A DNA stretch of 64,000 bases from the NCBI RefSeq assembly GCF_004342065.1, contig NZ_SLZU01000009.1, positions 1-64,000 of the forward strand. Reading direction: 5' to 3'. Both the position numbers and the translations under genes were made by a program. Source of the stretch: Primorskyibacter sedentarius. Lineage in GTDB: Bacteria > Pseudomonadota > Alphaproteobacteria > Rhodobacterales > Rhodobacteraceae. Shown here piece by piece: positions 1 through 8,199 of the stretch (the first letter of the stretch is position 1; each line of letters opens with the position of its first letter). A model generated the notes under the pieces. It did no database searches and had not been told where the DNA came from. It saw only the letters and a list, made by a program, of their open reading frames with translations.

Positions 1-95
1 CCGTCGGTCAGGAAGGTTTGCAGGCCGTCCCAGGGGCGGTGGATGTAGGCCAGTTTCTCACCGAGGCGTGACTTGGCTGAGATGCGCAGGCGTTG
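1..95 (-). pseudogene. IS66-family transposase (TnpC) fragment, cut by the IS3 element and by the window edge
   Basis: Read from base 95 leftwards, one minus-strand frame stays open to the window edge and contains RISAKSRLGEKLAYI followed by RPWDGLQTFLTDG. This resembles the C-terminal part of IS66 TnpC (alternating small/charged helix, then W-[DE]-G/A-L-x-x-F-L-x-D-G). It stops exactly where the IS3 left inverted repeat begins at 96, and no matching IS66 sequence is seen on the other side at 4171. So the IS66 copy was either already truncated or lost its other half. The call rests on about 31 residues. Confidence 0.6.
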
Positions 96-120
96 TGAAC
101 CGCCCCGGGTTTGCCGGAGA
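96..120 (+). repeat. IS3 left terminal inverted repeat
   Basis: 25 bp beginning tgaaccgccccgggttt. Its reverse complement recurs at 4146-4170 with one mismatch. It sits just upstream of orfA, as expected for the left end. Confidence 0.9.
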
Positions 121-136
121 GTAAAACACTCAAGGG

Positions 137-478
137 ATGAGCCCCATGACGAAGAGACGATTCACCCCCGCCTATCCGGCTGAGCTTCGCGAACGCGGTG
201 TTCGGCTGTTTCGAGAGAACCGCGCAGATTACACCAGCGATACCGGAGCGTACCGCGCGATCGCGCCGAAGCTGGGCTGTTCGCCGGACAGTCTGCGTGC
301 CTGGTGCCAGCAGGCCGAACGCGATGCCGGGCAGCGGGCCGGGCTGACAAGCGCCGAGAAGGATCGGATCAAGGAATTGGAGCGGGAGGTTCGTGAACTT
401 CGCACTGCCAATGAGATCCTGAAGAAGGCTAGCGCATATTTTGCGGCGGCGGAACTCGACCGCCCGTTCAAGCGATGA
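137..478 (+). CDS. IS3-family transposase OrfA
   Basis: This 113-residue protein is the DNA-binding OrfA of an IS3-type transposase. An HTH region (about residues 10-60, with GAYRAIAPKLGCSPDSLRAW) is followed by a leucine-rich coiled coil (about residues 75-100, KELEREVRELRTANEILKKA), the standard IS3 OrfA layout. Its stop codon overlaps the start of orfB in an ATGA arrangement at 475-478, so translational coupling of the two products is possible. OrfA itself looks intact. It cannot drive transposition alone, because the OrfB partner is broken by three insertions. Confidence 0.9.
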   Translation: MSPMTKRRFTPAYPAELRERGVRLFRENRADYTSDTGAYRAIAPKLGCSPDSLRAWCQQAERDAGQRAGLTSAEKDRIKELEREVRELRTANEILKKASAYFAAAELDRPFKR

Positions 479-768
479 TTGCCTTTGTCGACAATCACTG
501 TGGGGTCTTTGGTGTCGGGCCGATCTGCCGGGTTCTGGGGATCGCACCTTCGACCTTCTATGCGCATAAAGCTGTCGAGCGTGACCCGGATCGGGCATCG
601 GCACGGGCAAAGCGCGACCTGTTGGACAAAGATGCCATCAAGCGCGTCCATGAAGCCAGCCGGGGACGCTATGGCGCTCGCAAGGTTTGGCACGTCTTGC
701 GCCGGGAGGGCCAGGACATTGCCCGCTGCACGGTGGAACGACTGATGCAGGTCTTGCAAATACAAGGC

Positions 769-811
769 TCCTCTCGGCAGAATTGCTGCGCAATTCGCCT
801 GCCGGGCAATG
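769..811. repeat. REP-like palindromic insert (43 bp) inside IS3 orfB
   Basis: The OrfB reading breaks after ...LQIQG and resumes one frame over at VVRGKKVV. The extra 43 bp contain a nested palindrome at 775-804: outer arms cggcag / ctgccg and inner arms aattgc / gcaatt around a 3-nt loop. The length explains the +1 frame shift. Its compact hairpin form suggests a mobile repetitive palindrome rather than random decay. Confidence 0.6.
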
Positions 812-1126
812 GTTGTCCGGGGCAAGAAGGTGGTCACCACCAATCCCGATGCGGCCCAGCCATGCCCGGACGACAAGGTGAACCGGGCCTTCGTGGCGGA
901 GATGCCCAACCAGCTCTGGGTTTCCGACTTCACCTATGTCTCAAGCTGGCAGGGGATGGTTTATGTGGCCTTCGTCATCGACGTTTTCGCCTGCAAGATC
1001 GTTGGCTGGCGTGTCTCGACCTCGATGACGACTGGTTTTGTCTGGGATGCTCTGAACCAGGCGATATGTAAGCGGGCGCCATCAGAAGCGGACAACCTGA
1101 TCCACCACACGGACCGCGGCAGCCAG

Positions 1127-1152
1127 GGCGGATTCAACCGGTCGTCGCAACA
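1127..1152 (+). repeat. IS30 left inverted repeat
   Basis: 26 bp, identical to the reverse complement of 2549-2574. Confidence 0.92.
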
Positions 1153-1172
1153 CCCCGTTGATGGAGGTGTAG

Positions 1173-2567
1173 ATGACAAAAACAGGCAAACGAAAATCCG
1201 AACGTTCGACCCGGGACAAATTAAACTCACCAGGAAGGCCGCCAGTCTGGCAACGTGAGAATCTATGCCGGTTCTGGCGGGCGGTTGCAGAGGGGCTATC
1301 CAGTGAGGATGCCGCCGTTGAAGCAGGTGTTTCTGCGCCCGTCGGAACGCGATGGTTCCGGAGTTCTGGTGGAATGCCTCCCACACATCTTGCGCCGTCG
1401 GCGCCCTTGCTGAGGAACCGTAGCCTTTCCTTCGCAGAACGTGAGGTGCACAAGTGTCCGTGCCATCGCCCGGAAGCTTGGGAGATCGCCCAGCACGATC
1501 TCCCGAGAGATCAGGCGCAACTCGGCAACCCGTGGCGGAGACTTCGACGACCGTGCGATCAACGCACAATGGCATGCTGACCGTGCGGCTAAGCGGCCAA
1601 AAGCCAGCAAGCTCACGCTTAATCTCGCTCTGCGCGACTACGTGCAAGATCGGCTGTCCGGCCTCATTGCCACACCAGACGGCATCGCCTTCGATGGGCC
1701 TGTTGTGGTATGGAAAGGTCGGCGGGCTGTTCACCGGCAAAGCCGTCGCTGGTCGTCTGCCTGGAGCCCGGAACAGATCTCGCAGCGACCAAAGGTGGAC
1801 TTCCCAGAGGATCCGACAATGCGCATCAGCCACGAAGCCATTTATTAGGCTCTCTACATCCAGAGACGCGGCGCGCTGAAGCGAGAGCTCTCGGCGTGTC
1901 TACGGTCCGGTCATGCGCTCAGGTTGCCGCGTGAACGCGGACGCAGTCGCGGCAAATCCTTCCTCACTGATGCGTTGACGATCAGCGACCGCCCGGCAGA
2001 GATCAGCGACAGAGCGGTTCCGGGCCATTGGGAGGGCGACCTCATTCCTGGTCTTGGCAGCTCGGCAATCGGTACACTGGTCGAACGCACAACCCGCTTC
2101 ACCATGCTCTTGCACCTGCCACGAATGAAGGGCCATGGGACAGGAAAACCAGTCAAGAATGGACCAGCCCTTGCCGGTCACGGCGCCGAAGCCGTCCGCG
2201 ATGCCATCGCCGAGACGATTGGTAGCTTGCCTGCTCAATTGCGTCGCTCGCTGACTTGGGACCAAGGTGCCGAGATGGCCCAACACGTGCAGCTGCGGAT
2301 CGATACCGGTCTCGGAATCTACTTCTGCGACCCTCAAAGCCCCTGGCAGCGTGGCAGAGTGGCAGCAATGAGAACACCAACGGTTTGCTCCGCCAATACT
2401 TTCCCAAGGGCACGGACCTCAGCCAGCATGGCGCTGACGAGTTGAGCGCTGTTGCGCACTCACTGAACACGCGCCCTCGAAAGACATTGGGTTGGCAAAC
2501 ACCGGCAGAAGCTCTCGACCGGCTGCTCAAACAGGATACGATCGAAGCTGTTGCGACGACCGGTTGA
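1173..2567 (+). pseudogene. IS30-family transposase, broken by two frameshifts and a stop
   Basis: The reading passes through three frames. The N-terminus (1173 to about 1445) begins MTKTGKRKSERS. The HTH part follows from about 1450 (VRAIARKLGRSPSTISREIRR) and runs into an in-frame TAG at 1846-1848, where family members have HEAIYQAL, so a CAG-to-TAG change is likely. The same frame then continues through the catalytic core (GHWEGDLI, TWDQGAEM) to about 2357, where a second frameshift occurs: GTGGCAG is duplicated at 2351-2357 and 2359-2365. The final part carries the NENTNGLLRQYFPKGTDL block with the DDE glutamate. With this many lesions it cannot make an active transposase. Confidence 0.9.
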
Positions 2568-2574
2568 ATCCGCC
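2549..2574 (-). repeat. IS30 right inverted repeat
   Basis: 26 bp, perfect inverted copy of 1127-1152; followed by the CAG duplication. Confidence 0.92.
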
Positions 2575-2658
2575 CAGTACCTTTCGATCAGATACACCGA
2601 ACGACTGGCCGAGGCGAATATCGCCCCGTCTGTCGGCAGCGTCGGAGATTCTTACGAC

Positions 2659-2853
2659 TGTGAACGTGGTATTGCGGCTTGATGGCCTGAGCCATGCTAC
2701 GATTGACTTCGTGTCATTGCATTGACATGTCGACCATCAGGTTGCCCCGGCAGCGGGCGAGACGTGACTTCATAGAAGCCTGACGGTCGGGGTACCATCA
2801 CAGTTCTGTCCTCTTCGATCGGTGTCTGGGCCATTCCAGCAAAAGAGCCTTCC
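2659..2853 (+). ncRNA. candidate IS110 bridge RNA (left-end non-coding region)
   Basis: In IS110-group elements with a long left end, the non-coding segment between that end and the transposase encodes a structured bridge RNA that pairs with donor and target DNA. Here this segment is 195 bp and has no ORF. It contains several short self-complementary stretches, and gcattg at 2719-2724 is the reverse complement of caatgc at the right target side, which by itself proves nothing. The call comes from position and family knowledge; I did not fold the RNA. Confidence 0.35.
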
Positions 2854-3896
2854 ATGGATCACGTTATCATCGGCGTCGACACGCACAAAGACAATCATAT
2901 TGCCGTTGCCATAGACGCGCAGGGTGCTCGACTTGGCAGCACAACAATTCCCACCACACGCAACGGTTACCAAGATCTTGAAATCTGGGCGGCGCAGTTC
3001 GGTCAAGTCAAAGCCTTCGAGATTGAGGGAACCGGCTCATTTTGCGCGGGCCTTTCCGGAGATCTGCTGGCCGAGGGTCACGAGGTTCTGGATGTGATGC
3101 GCCCCAACCGCCAGCTTCGCTTTCTTCATGGTAAATCCGACAGCCTCGACGACGAGAGCGCGGCCAGGTCAGTCCTGAACGGGCAAGCCACAGCCTTAGC
3201 CAAGACACAGACAGGGTCATCGGAGATGATCCGCCACCTGAAGGTTGCGCGAGACAGCGCGGTAAAAGCCAGGTCTCAGGCGATGATCACGCTGAAAACA
3301 CTGATCGTGAATGCGCCATCAGACCTTCATGACGCACTCGACGGAATCAGAGGAAGGATCACTTTGGTGCGCCATGTTGCAGCCTTGAGGCCAGGCGAGA
3401 TCACTTCCCCAATCGCATCCGCCAAAACAGCCATGCGCGCGATTGCACGACGCTGGCTTGCTCTGCATGAGGAAATCAACGCGCACGACCAAGAGCTTGA
3501 GCGGCTGGTCCGGGAGAAAGCGCCCGAGCTGATGAAATCACATGGTATCTCCACGGTGACCGTGGCCGAGATGTTGATCCTTGTGGGCGACAACCCAGAG
3601 CGCATCCAATCCGAAGCTGCTCTCGCGAAGCTGTGTGGCGTCTGCCCGATCCCAGCCTCATGCGGTAAGACCAACAGGATGCGTTTGCACCGTGGCGGCA
3701 ATCGGCAAGCCAATTCCGCTCTGTACCGGTCGCCATTGTGCGCATGCGCGATGATGAAAGAACCAAGGCCTAAGCCAAGCGGCGAACTGCGGAAGGCAAA
3801 ACCCGACGCGAAATTGTGCGCTGCATCAAGCGCTACATCGTGCGCGAAATCTACCGCGCTCTCTGCGCCTCACCCGACCTGGTTCCTGCCACTTGA
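2854..3896 (+). pseudogene. IS110-family transposase, frameshifted near its C-terminus
   Basis: The N-terminal RuvC-like domain shows the DEDD residues: D9 (IIGVDTHKDNH), E58 (FEIEGTG), and D96 with D99/D100 (GKSDSLDDESA). The C-terminal Tnp_20-type region reads LCGVCPIPASCGKTNRM and GGNRQANSALYR. At about 3728 the frame slips by one base; the correct frame continues as VAIVRMRDDERTKA, hits a TAA at 3771-3773, and would otherwise run RREIVRCIKRYIVREIYRAL to a stop at 3894-3896. So there is one frameshift plus one nonsense codon. Because of the slip, the first frame reads on into the tail of IS3 OrfB. Confidence 0.85.
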
Positions 3897-4145
3897 CAAA
3901 TATAGGAGCATCAATGCTCTGGCCGAAAGCATCATCAGCCTGTTCAAGACCGAGGTCATCAAGTTCCTCGGCCCTTGGAAGTCGGTGGGTCAGGTCGAAT
4001 GGGAAACCCTGAAATGGGTCGACTGGTACAACACCAACCGCCTGCATAGCGCTATCGGATATGTCGCGCCACAAGAAGCAGAGCTGGCTTTCTACGACAG
4101 CTTGAACGAGGACGAAAAAGCAGCCTAACTATTGAACCAAAAACC

Positions 4146-4170
4146 TCTCCGGTAAACCCGGGGCGGTTCA
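4146..4170 (-). repeat. IS3 right terminal inverted repeat
   Basis: 25 bp, inverted copy of 96-120 with one mismatch; marks the right limit of the nested IS block. Confidence 0.9.
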
Positions 4171-4309
4171 GACCACTTCAAAGGAGGAGGCTCAGTGCCA
4201 TTTCACTGGCGAGACATCAGCCGGGACAATCTAAACCCGTGCATGCCGCATCGAGGTGAATATTGCCGGCGTCGAAGTGGCAATCCCGTGAAAAGACAAC
4301 CGCCCGGGC
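4171..4309. other. unassigned spacer between the IS block and the peroxiredoxin gene
   Basis: 139 bp. A short plus-strand frame is open from a GTG at 4195 (PFHWRDISRDNLNP), preceded by aaggaggagg, but it runs into the antisense of the next gene and I do not recognise it. It may be the edge of another insertion sequence. It does not match the IS66 piece on the left side of the block. Confidence 0.4.
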
Positions 4310-4783
4310 TCAGAGAGCTTTGGCCGCCTCCAGAACCTCTTCGACATGACCCGGAACCTTGACCTTGCGCCATTCGCGCGCGATCCGGCCCTCGCCGTCG
4401 ATCAGGAAGGTCGAACGTTCGATCCCCATGAAGGTCTTGCCATACATGGATTTTTCCTTCCAGACGCCGTAGCGTTCACAGGCTTCAGCGTCTGCGTCGG
4501 ACAAAAGCGGCACAGTCAGCCCCTGCTTGGCCACGAACTTTTCGTGGCTTGCGACGCTGTCCTTGGAAATGCCGAACACCTTGACCCCAAGCGCCTCGAA
4601 TTCGGGCAGCAGGCCAGAGAAACCCACCGCTTCCTTCGTGCAGCCGGACGTGTTGTCGCGCGGGTAGAAGAACAGCACGACCGGCGCAGGGCGCAGGCCC
4701 GACAGCGTGACCTCTTCGCCGCCATCGCGGGGCAGGGTGAAATCCGGCGCGATCACAGGCTCTTGTCTGGCGTCTTGGGACAT
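4310..4783 (-). CDS. bcp: Bcp/PrxQ-type peroxiredoxin
   Basis: A 157-residue thiol peroxidase of the AhpC/TSA fold that reduces hydrogen peroxide and alkyl hydroperoxides in the cytoplasm. The strand-turn before the active site is VVLFFYPRDNTSGCT with peroxidatic Cys48. Many Bcp proteins have a resolving cysteine five residues later (CxxxxC); here that position is Val53 (CTKEAV), so the protein is of the 1-Cys type or uses Cys102 or an external thiol. Length is normal for the family. It is divergent from the large AsmA-like gene, with an 84-bp gap containing both starts. Confidence 0.93.
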   Translation of the reverse strand: MSQDARQEPVIAPDFTLPRDGGEEVTLSGLRPAPVVLFFYPRDNTSGCTKEAVGFSGLLPEFEALGVKVFGISKDSVASHEKFVAKQGLTVPLLSDADAEACERYGVWKEKSMYGKTFMGIERSTFLIDGEGRIAREWRKVKVPGHVEEVLEAAKAL

Positions 4784-4867
4784 TTGAGGCTCCTTATCCT
4801 TTGCAGTGGCAGAGGTTTCATATCAAACTCGACACAACAAGCGTAATCGCGAAAGGCGGCATGTCCA

Positions 4868-7800
4868 GTGACGGACACGGAAAGACCACAACAGCGCAAA
4901 CGGATCCGGCGCAGCGTGCATTTCGCAAGCTGGCTGTTCACGGCGCTTTTCGTGCTGGTGATCGTCGCGGGGGTTACCGCGTTTTATGCGGTGGGGCGTC
5001 CGATAGCAGCACCCGATTGGCTGCGCGACCGGATCGAGCAGCGTATCGCGCAGGCCGTGCCCGGTCTGGCCGTGGAATTCGGTGAGGTCACCTTGCTGCT
5101 GGAAAAGAACGGCTCGCCCCGGCTGGCCTTCTTTGACGTTGATATCGGCACAAGTGACGGGCGCACGCTTGCGTCGCTCAATGATCTGGAGGCTGTCCTG
5201 TCGCGCGGGGCGCTTCTGCGTGGGACGGCGAAGCTGAAGACGCTTGAACTGGCCGGGGCTTTCCTGACGATGCGGCGGGACAAGGACGGGCGGTTCGGGC
5301 TTTCTTTCGGCGATACGCTTGCACCCGAAGGCATGGCCCGGGACCTGCCTGCCATCATCAACATTGTCGACAACGCGCTGGCCGACCCGCGCCTGAGCGA
5401 CCTGCAAGAGGTGTCCGCCAACGGGCTTACCTTGCGTTACGAGGATGCGCGCGCCCGCCGAGGTTGGACAGCTGATGGCGGGCGGCTGACCCTGACGCGC
5501 GGAGAGCGCAACCTGTCGCTTCGTGGCGATTTCGCGGTGCTGAGTGGGGGCACGAACGTGTCGACGATCGAGCTGAATGCCGAAAGCCCGCTCGGGGATC
5601 CCGGGCTTGTCTTCGGCGTCACGCTTTCCGACATCCCGTCCCGGGATATCGCCACCCAAGGCCCCGCGCTGGCATGGCTGAGGGGGTTGCGCGCGCCGAT
5701 CTCGGGGGCCATGCGGGCAGAGATGTTTGCCGATGGCAGTCTTGGCCCGCTGAATGCGACCCTGTCGATTGGCGAGGGCGTGTTGCAACCGACGGACAAG
5801 ACACGCCCCATCCCATTCTCGGGCGCGCGAACCTACTTCACCTATTTGCCCGAAACGCAGACGCTGAGCTTTGACGAAATCTCGGTCGAGACCGATTGGG
5901 GGCAGGCGGTGTCAGAGGGGCGCGCGACGATGATCGGGCTGGAATCGGGCTGGCCCAGTGCGATGCTCGGACAGTTCCGCGTCTCGGATATTCGCACCAA
6001 TCCGGGAAATTTCTTCGAAACGGACCTGGCCCTGAAAGGTGCAGAGGCCGATTTCCGGCTGGAGCTTGACCCGTTCAGGTTCTCGCTGGGGCGGATGCGC
6101 CTTCTGGACGAGGATCTGCCGCTTCTGATCACCGGAGAGGCCGCCGCAGCAGAAGAAGGTTGGGAGCTGGCGGTTGACGCCCGCGTGAAAGAAGTCTCCC
6201 CCCTTAGGGTAGAGGAGCTTTGGCCGCCAAGTGTCGTTCCGAAGACCCGCAAATGGGTGCGGGACAATGTGCAGGGCGGGGTCTTGCATGATGTGCAATT
6301 CGCTTTGCGGGCAGAGCCGGGGCAGGCACTTGCGACCTATCTGGGCGCAGAGTTTGAGGACGCAACCGTGCAATATGCCCGCACCTTGCCGCCAGTCACG
6401 CGAGCGGCGGGGCAGTTCGTCATCAATGGCAGCCGGCTGTTTGCGGCTGTGGACAAGGGCGAGGTCGTGCCGGTGCAGGGCGGGGCGCTGGATATTTCAG
6501 GTTCCAGCTTCACCATACCCGACATCCGCCAGCGTCCCTCTACCGGCAAGCTGGCGCTCAATGCGAAGGGGGCCATCCCGGCCGTTCTGGCCCTGTTGAA
6601 CAGCGAGCCGATGTCGATCATGGACCGCGTGAAGAAACCGGTGGATGTTGCGCAGGGGCGCGCCACCGTCACGGGCCGTCTGGAGATGCCGCTGCGCAAA
6701 GGGGTGCGCCTGCCAGACATGACCTTCGATTTCAGTGCGGCTCTTTCCGGGGTGTCGAGTGACAAGCTGATCCCGGGCAGGGCTTTGCGCGCGTCTTCAC
6801 TGGATGTGCGCGCGACCCAGAACGAGGTAAAGATCGGCGGTTCCGCGCGTTTGGGGGAGGTGCCCTTTACCGGGCAGTGGTCCATGCCACTGGGCAAACC
6901 CGGGGCGTCAAGCAGGCTTGCCGGTCGGGTGGAGATTGGACAGTCCTTCGCGGATGAATTCGGCATCGCCCTGCCGCGCGGCATGCTGTCGGGTAAGGCG
7001 CAGGCGGATCTGTCTGTCACGCTGGCCAAGGACCGCGCGCCGGAATTTGCGCTGTCTTCCGATCTTGCCGGGCTTGGCCTGCGGATCGACGCGCTGAATT
7101 GGGCCCTGTCGCAGGGGCAGAAAGGCAAGCTTGAAGTCGCGGGCCAGCTGTCGAAACCGGCGCGTATCGACCGCCTGCAAATCGAAGGCGCTGGGCTGAG
7201 CGGTTCCGGTGATGTTCGGCTCAAAGGCGATGGCAGTCTTGACCGCATCGCCTTTGACCGCGTGAGGCTGGGCGGTTGGCTGGATGCGCCAGTGGTTTTG
7301 ACAGGTCGGGGGAAGGGCGCGCCGCTTGCCATCAGCCTGCCTGGCGGATCGGTCGATATGCGCACGGCCAGCCTCGGTGGCAGCAGCCGCGACGGTGGCG
7401 GCGGCGGCGCGACCGGGCCGATCACGCTGGCGCTTGACCAGTTGCAGATCTCTGACGGTATCGCGTTGCGGCCCTTCCGGGGGACCTTCACCACCGGGGG
7501 CGGGCTTTCGGGCGATTTCACCGCGCGCATCAACGGCCGGGCCGACATCGCCGGGCGCGTTGTGCCGCAGGGCAACGGTGCCAGCGCCTTTCGCATCCAG
7601 TCGCAGGATGCGGGCAAGGTCGTGTCGTCCGCAGGTTTGCTGAAAAATATCGCAGGGGGGGCGATGGACCTGACCCTGCGCCCGACCGGCCAGAAGGGAA
7701 CCTATGACGGGTCGCTGAAGGTGAGCAATACGCGCTTGCGCAGCGGCAACGCGATCGCGGCGCTGCTGGATGCGATCAGCGTCGTGGGGCTGCTGGACCA

Positions 7801-8152
7801 GATGAACGGACCCGGCATCTTCTTTTCCGATGTGGAGGCTCAGTTCCGGCTGACCCCGTCGCAGGTGGTCCTGTCGCAATCAAGTGCCACGGGGCCTTCG
7901 ATGGGCCTGTCGCTTGACGGGTATTATTCACTGGCAAACAAATCGATGGATTTTCAGGGGGTGATCTCGCCGGTCTACATTCTGAACGGGATCGGGTCCT
8001 TCCTGACACGCAAGGGCGAGGGGCTGATCGGGTTCAACTTTACCATCAAGGGCACGTCGGATACGCCCAAGGTCAGCGTGAACCCGCTATCGATTCTGAC
8101 CCCCGGCATGTTCCGCGAAATCTTTCGCAGACCACCGCCACAGACCCAGTGA
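4868..8152 (+). CDS. large AsmA/YhdP-like envelope protein (DUF3971 type)
   Basis: A 1094-residue protein with a basic N-terminus and one membrane anchor (about residues 19-44, ASWLFTALFVLVIVAGV), then a long beta-rich body with many short repeating hydrophobic/glycine strands. The C-terminal region (GLLDQMNGPGIFFSDVEAQF ... GYYSLANKSMDFQGVISP ... GFNFTIKGTSDTPKVSVNP) is typical of AsmA-like domains. Known relatives (AsmA, YhdP, TamB) form bridges for phospholipid movement between inner and outer membrane; that role is inferred here. The start is a GTG at 4868, giving MTDTERPQQRKRIRR. queA follows after 47 bp on the same strand, so the two may be co-transcribed. Confidence 0.8.
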   Translation: MTDTERPQQRKRIRRSVHFASWLFTALFVLVIVAGVTAFYAVGRPIAAPDWLRDRIEQRIAQAVPGLAVEFGEVTLLLEKNGSPRLAFFDVDIGTSDGRTLASLNDLEAVLSRGALLRGTAKLKTLELAGAFLTMRRDKDGRFGLSFGDTLAPEGMARDLPAIINIVDNALADPRLSDLQEVSANGLTLRYEDARARRGWTADGGRLTLTRGERNLSLRGDFAVLSGGTNVSTIELNAESPLGDPGLVFGVTLSDIPSRDIATQGPALAWLRGLRAPISGAMRAEMFADGSLGPLNATLSIGEGVLQPTDKTRPIPFSGARTYFTYLPETQTLSFDEISVETDWGQAVSEGRATMIGLESGWPSAMLGQFRVSDIRTNPGNFFETDLALKGAEADFRLELDPFRFSLGRMRLLDEDLPLLITGEAAAAEEGWELAVDARVKEVSPLRVEELWPPSVVPKTRKWVRDNVQGGVLHDVQFALRAEPGQALATYLGAEFEDATVQYARTLPPVTRAAGQFVINGSRLFAAVDKGEVVPVQGGALDISGSSFTIPDIRQRPSTGKLALNAKGAIPAVLALLNSEPMSIMDRVKKPVDVAQGRATVTGRLEMPLRKGVRLPDMTFDFSAALSGVSSDKLIPGRALRASSLDVRATQNEVKIGGSARLGEVPFTGQWSMPLGKPGASSRLAGRVEIGQSFADEFGIALPRGMLSGKAQADLSVTLAKDRAPEFALSSDLAGLGLRIDALNWALSQGQKGKLEVAGQLSKPARIDRLQIEGAGLSGSGDVRLKGDGSLDRIAFDRVRLGGWLDAPVVLTGRGKGAPLAISLPGGSVDMRTASLGGSSRDGGGGGATGPITLALDQLQISDGIALRPFRGTFTTGGGLSGDFTARINGRADIAGRVVPQGNGASAFRIQSQDAGKVVSSAGLLKNIAGGAMDLTLRPTGQKGTYDGSLKVSNTRLRSGNAIAALLDAISVVGLLDQMNGPGIFFSDVEAQFRLTPSQVVLSQSSATGPSMGLSLDGYYSLANKSMDFQGVISPVYILNGIGSFLTRKGEGLIGFNFTIKGTSDTPKVSVNPLSILTPGMFREIFRRPPPQTQ

Positions 8153-8199
8153 CCTAAGGAAGACCGCGACCTGAAAAGGACCGCCAGAAAGACGTTGCC

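Larger units (their letters stand above)
1127..2574 (+). mobile_element. IS30-family element with perfect 26-bp ends and CAG target duplication
   Basis: The ends (1127-1152 and 2549-2574) are perfect 26-bp inverted repeats starting ggcggattcaaccggtcg. The trinucleotide CAG flanks both sides (1124-1126 and 2575-2577) and belongs to the Gln codon of IS3 orfB, so it is a 3-bp target duplication. The 1448-bp length and the transposase motifs fit IS30. Confidence 0.92.
2659..3912 (+). mobile_element. IS110-family element inserted in IS3 orfB
   Basis: The IS3 OrfB codons SYD (ending 2658) and NALAES (starting 3913) are adjacent in the uninterrupted gene, so the block between them is an insert of about 1254 bp. 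It carries a DEDD-type transposase with IS110 hallmarks. It has no terminal inverted repeats, and no target duplication longer than one ambiguous C is visible, both as expected for IS110. The right end reads ttgacaaatataggagcatc. The long non-coding left end (195 bp) before the transposase is the usual place for a bridge RNA. Confidence 0.85.
475..4128 (+). pseudogene. IS3-family transposase OrfB, disrupted into four pieces
   Basis: The catalytic DDE transposase survives as 475-768 (HTH_21-like start, MIAFVDNHCGVFGV), 812-1126 (VVRGKKVV ... HHTDRGSQ), 2575-2658 (QYLSIRYTERLAEA ... GDSYD) and 3913-4128 (NALAESIISLFKTEV ... DSLNEDEKAA). The gaps are a 43-bp palindromic insert that shifts the frame, an IS30 element and an IS110 element. 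Joined together, the pieces read through with D, D and E in place, so the loss of function comes from the insertions rather than point decay. The last piece happens to lie in frame with the damaged IS110 transposase, which makes a false 424-codon hybrid ORF (2854-4128). Confidence 0.88.
96..4170 (+). mobile_element. IS3-family element carrying nested insertions (43-bp palindrome, IS30, IS110)
   Basis: A 25-bp terminal inverted repeat starting tgaaccgcccc bounds the element at 96-120 and 4146-4170, with a single mismatch between the arms. Inside are orfA (137-478) and a broken orfB. Removing three blocks (769-811; IS30 at 1127-2574 with one CAG copy; the IS110-like block at about 2659-3912) restores a continuous orfB with both aspartates (WVSDFTYV, HHTDRGSQ) and the glutamate (NALAES) of the DDE motif. 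The uninterrupted element would be about 1.3 kb, normal for IS3. I see no clear target-site duplication outside the ends (ttg on the left, gac on the right), which suggests later rearrangement at one flank. Confidence 0.9.

Noticed and set aside
961-1833. Long minus-strand frame across the IS3/IS30 junction
   Set aside because: It crosses the element boundary and is antisense to recognisable transposase sequence.
4195-4309. Small plus-strand gene starting PFHWRDISRDN
   Set aside because: The frame has a nice purine-rich leader but runs into the antisense of the peroxiredoxin gene and matches nothing I recognise; kept as an unassigned spacer.
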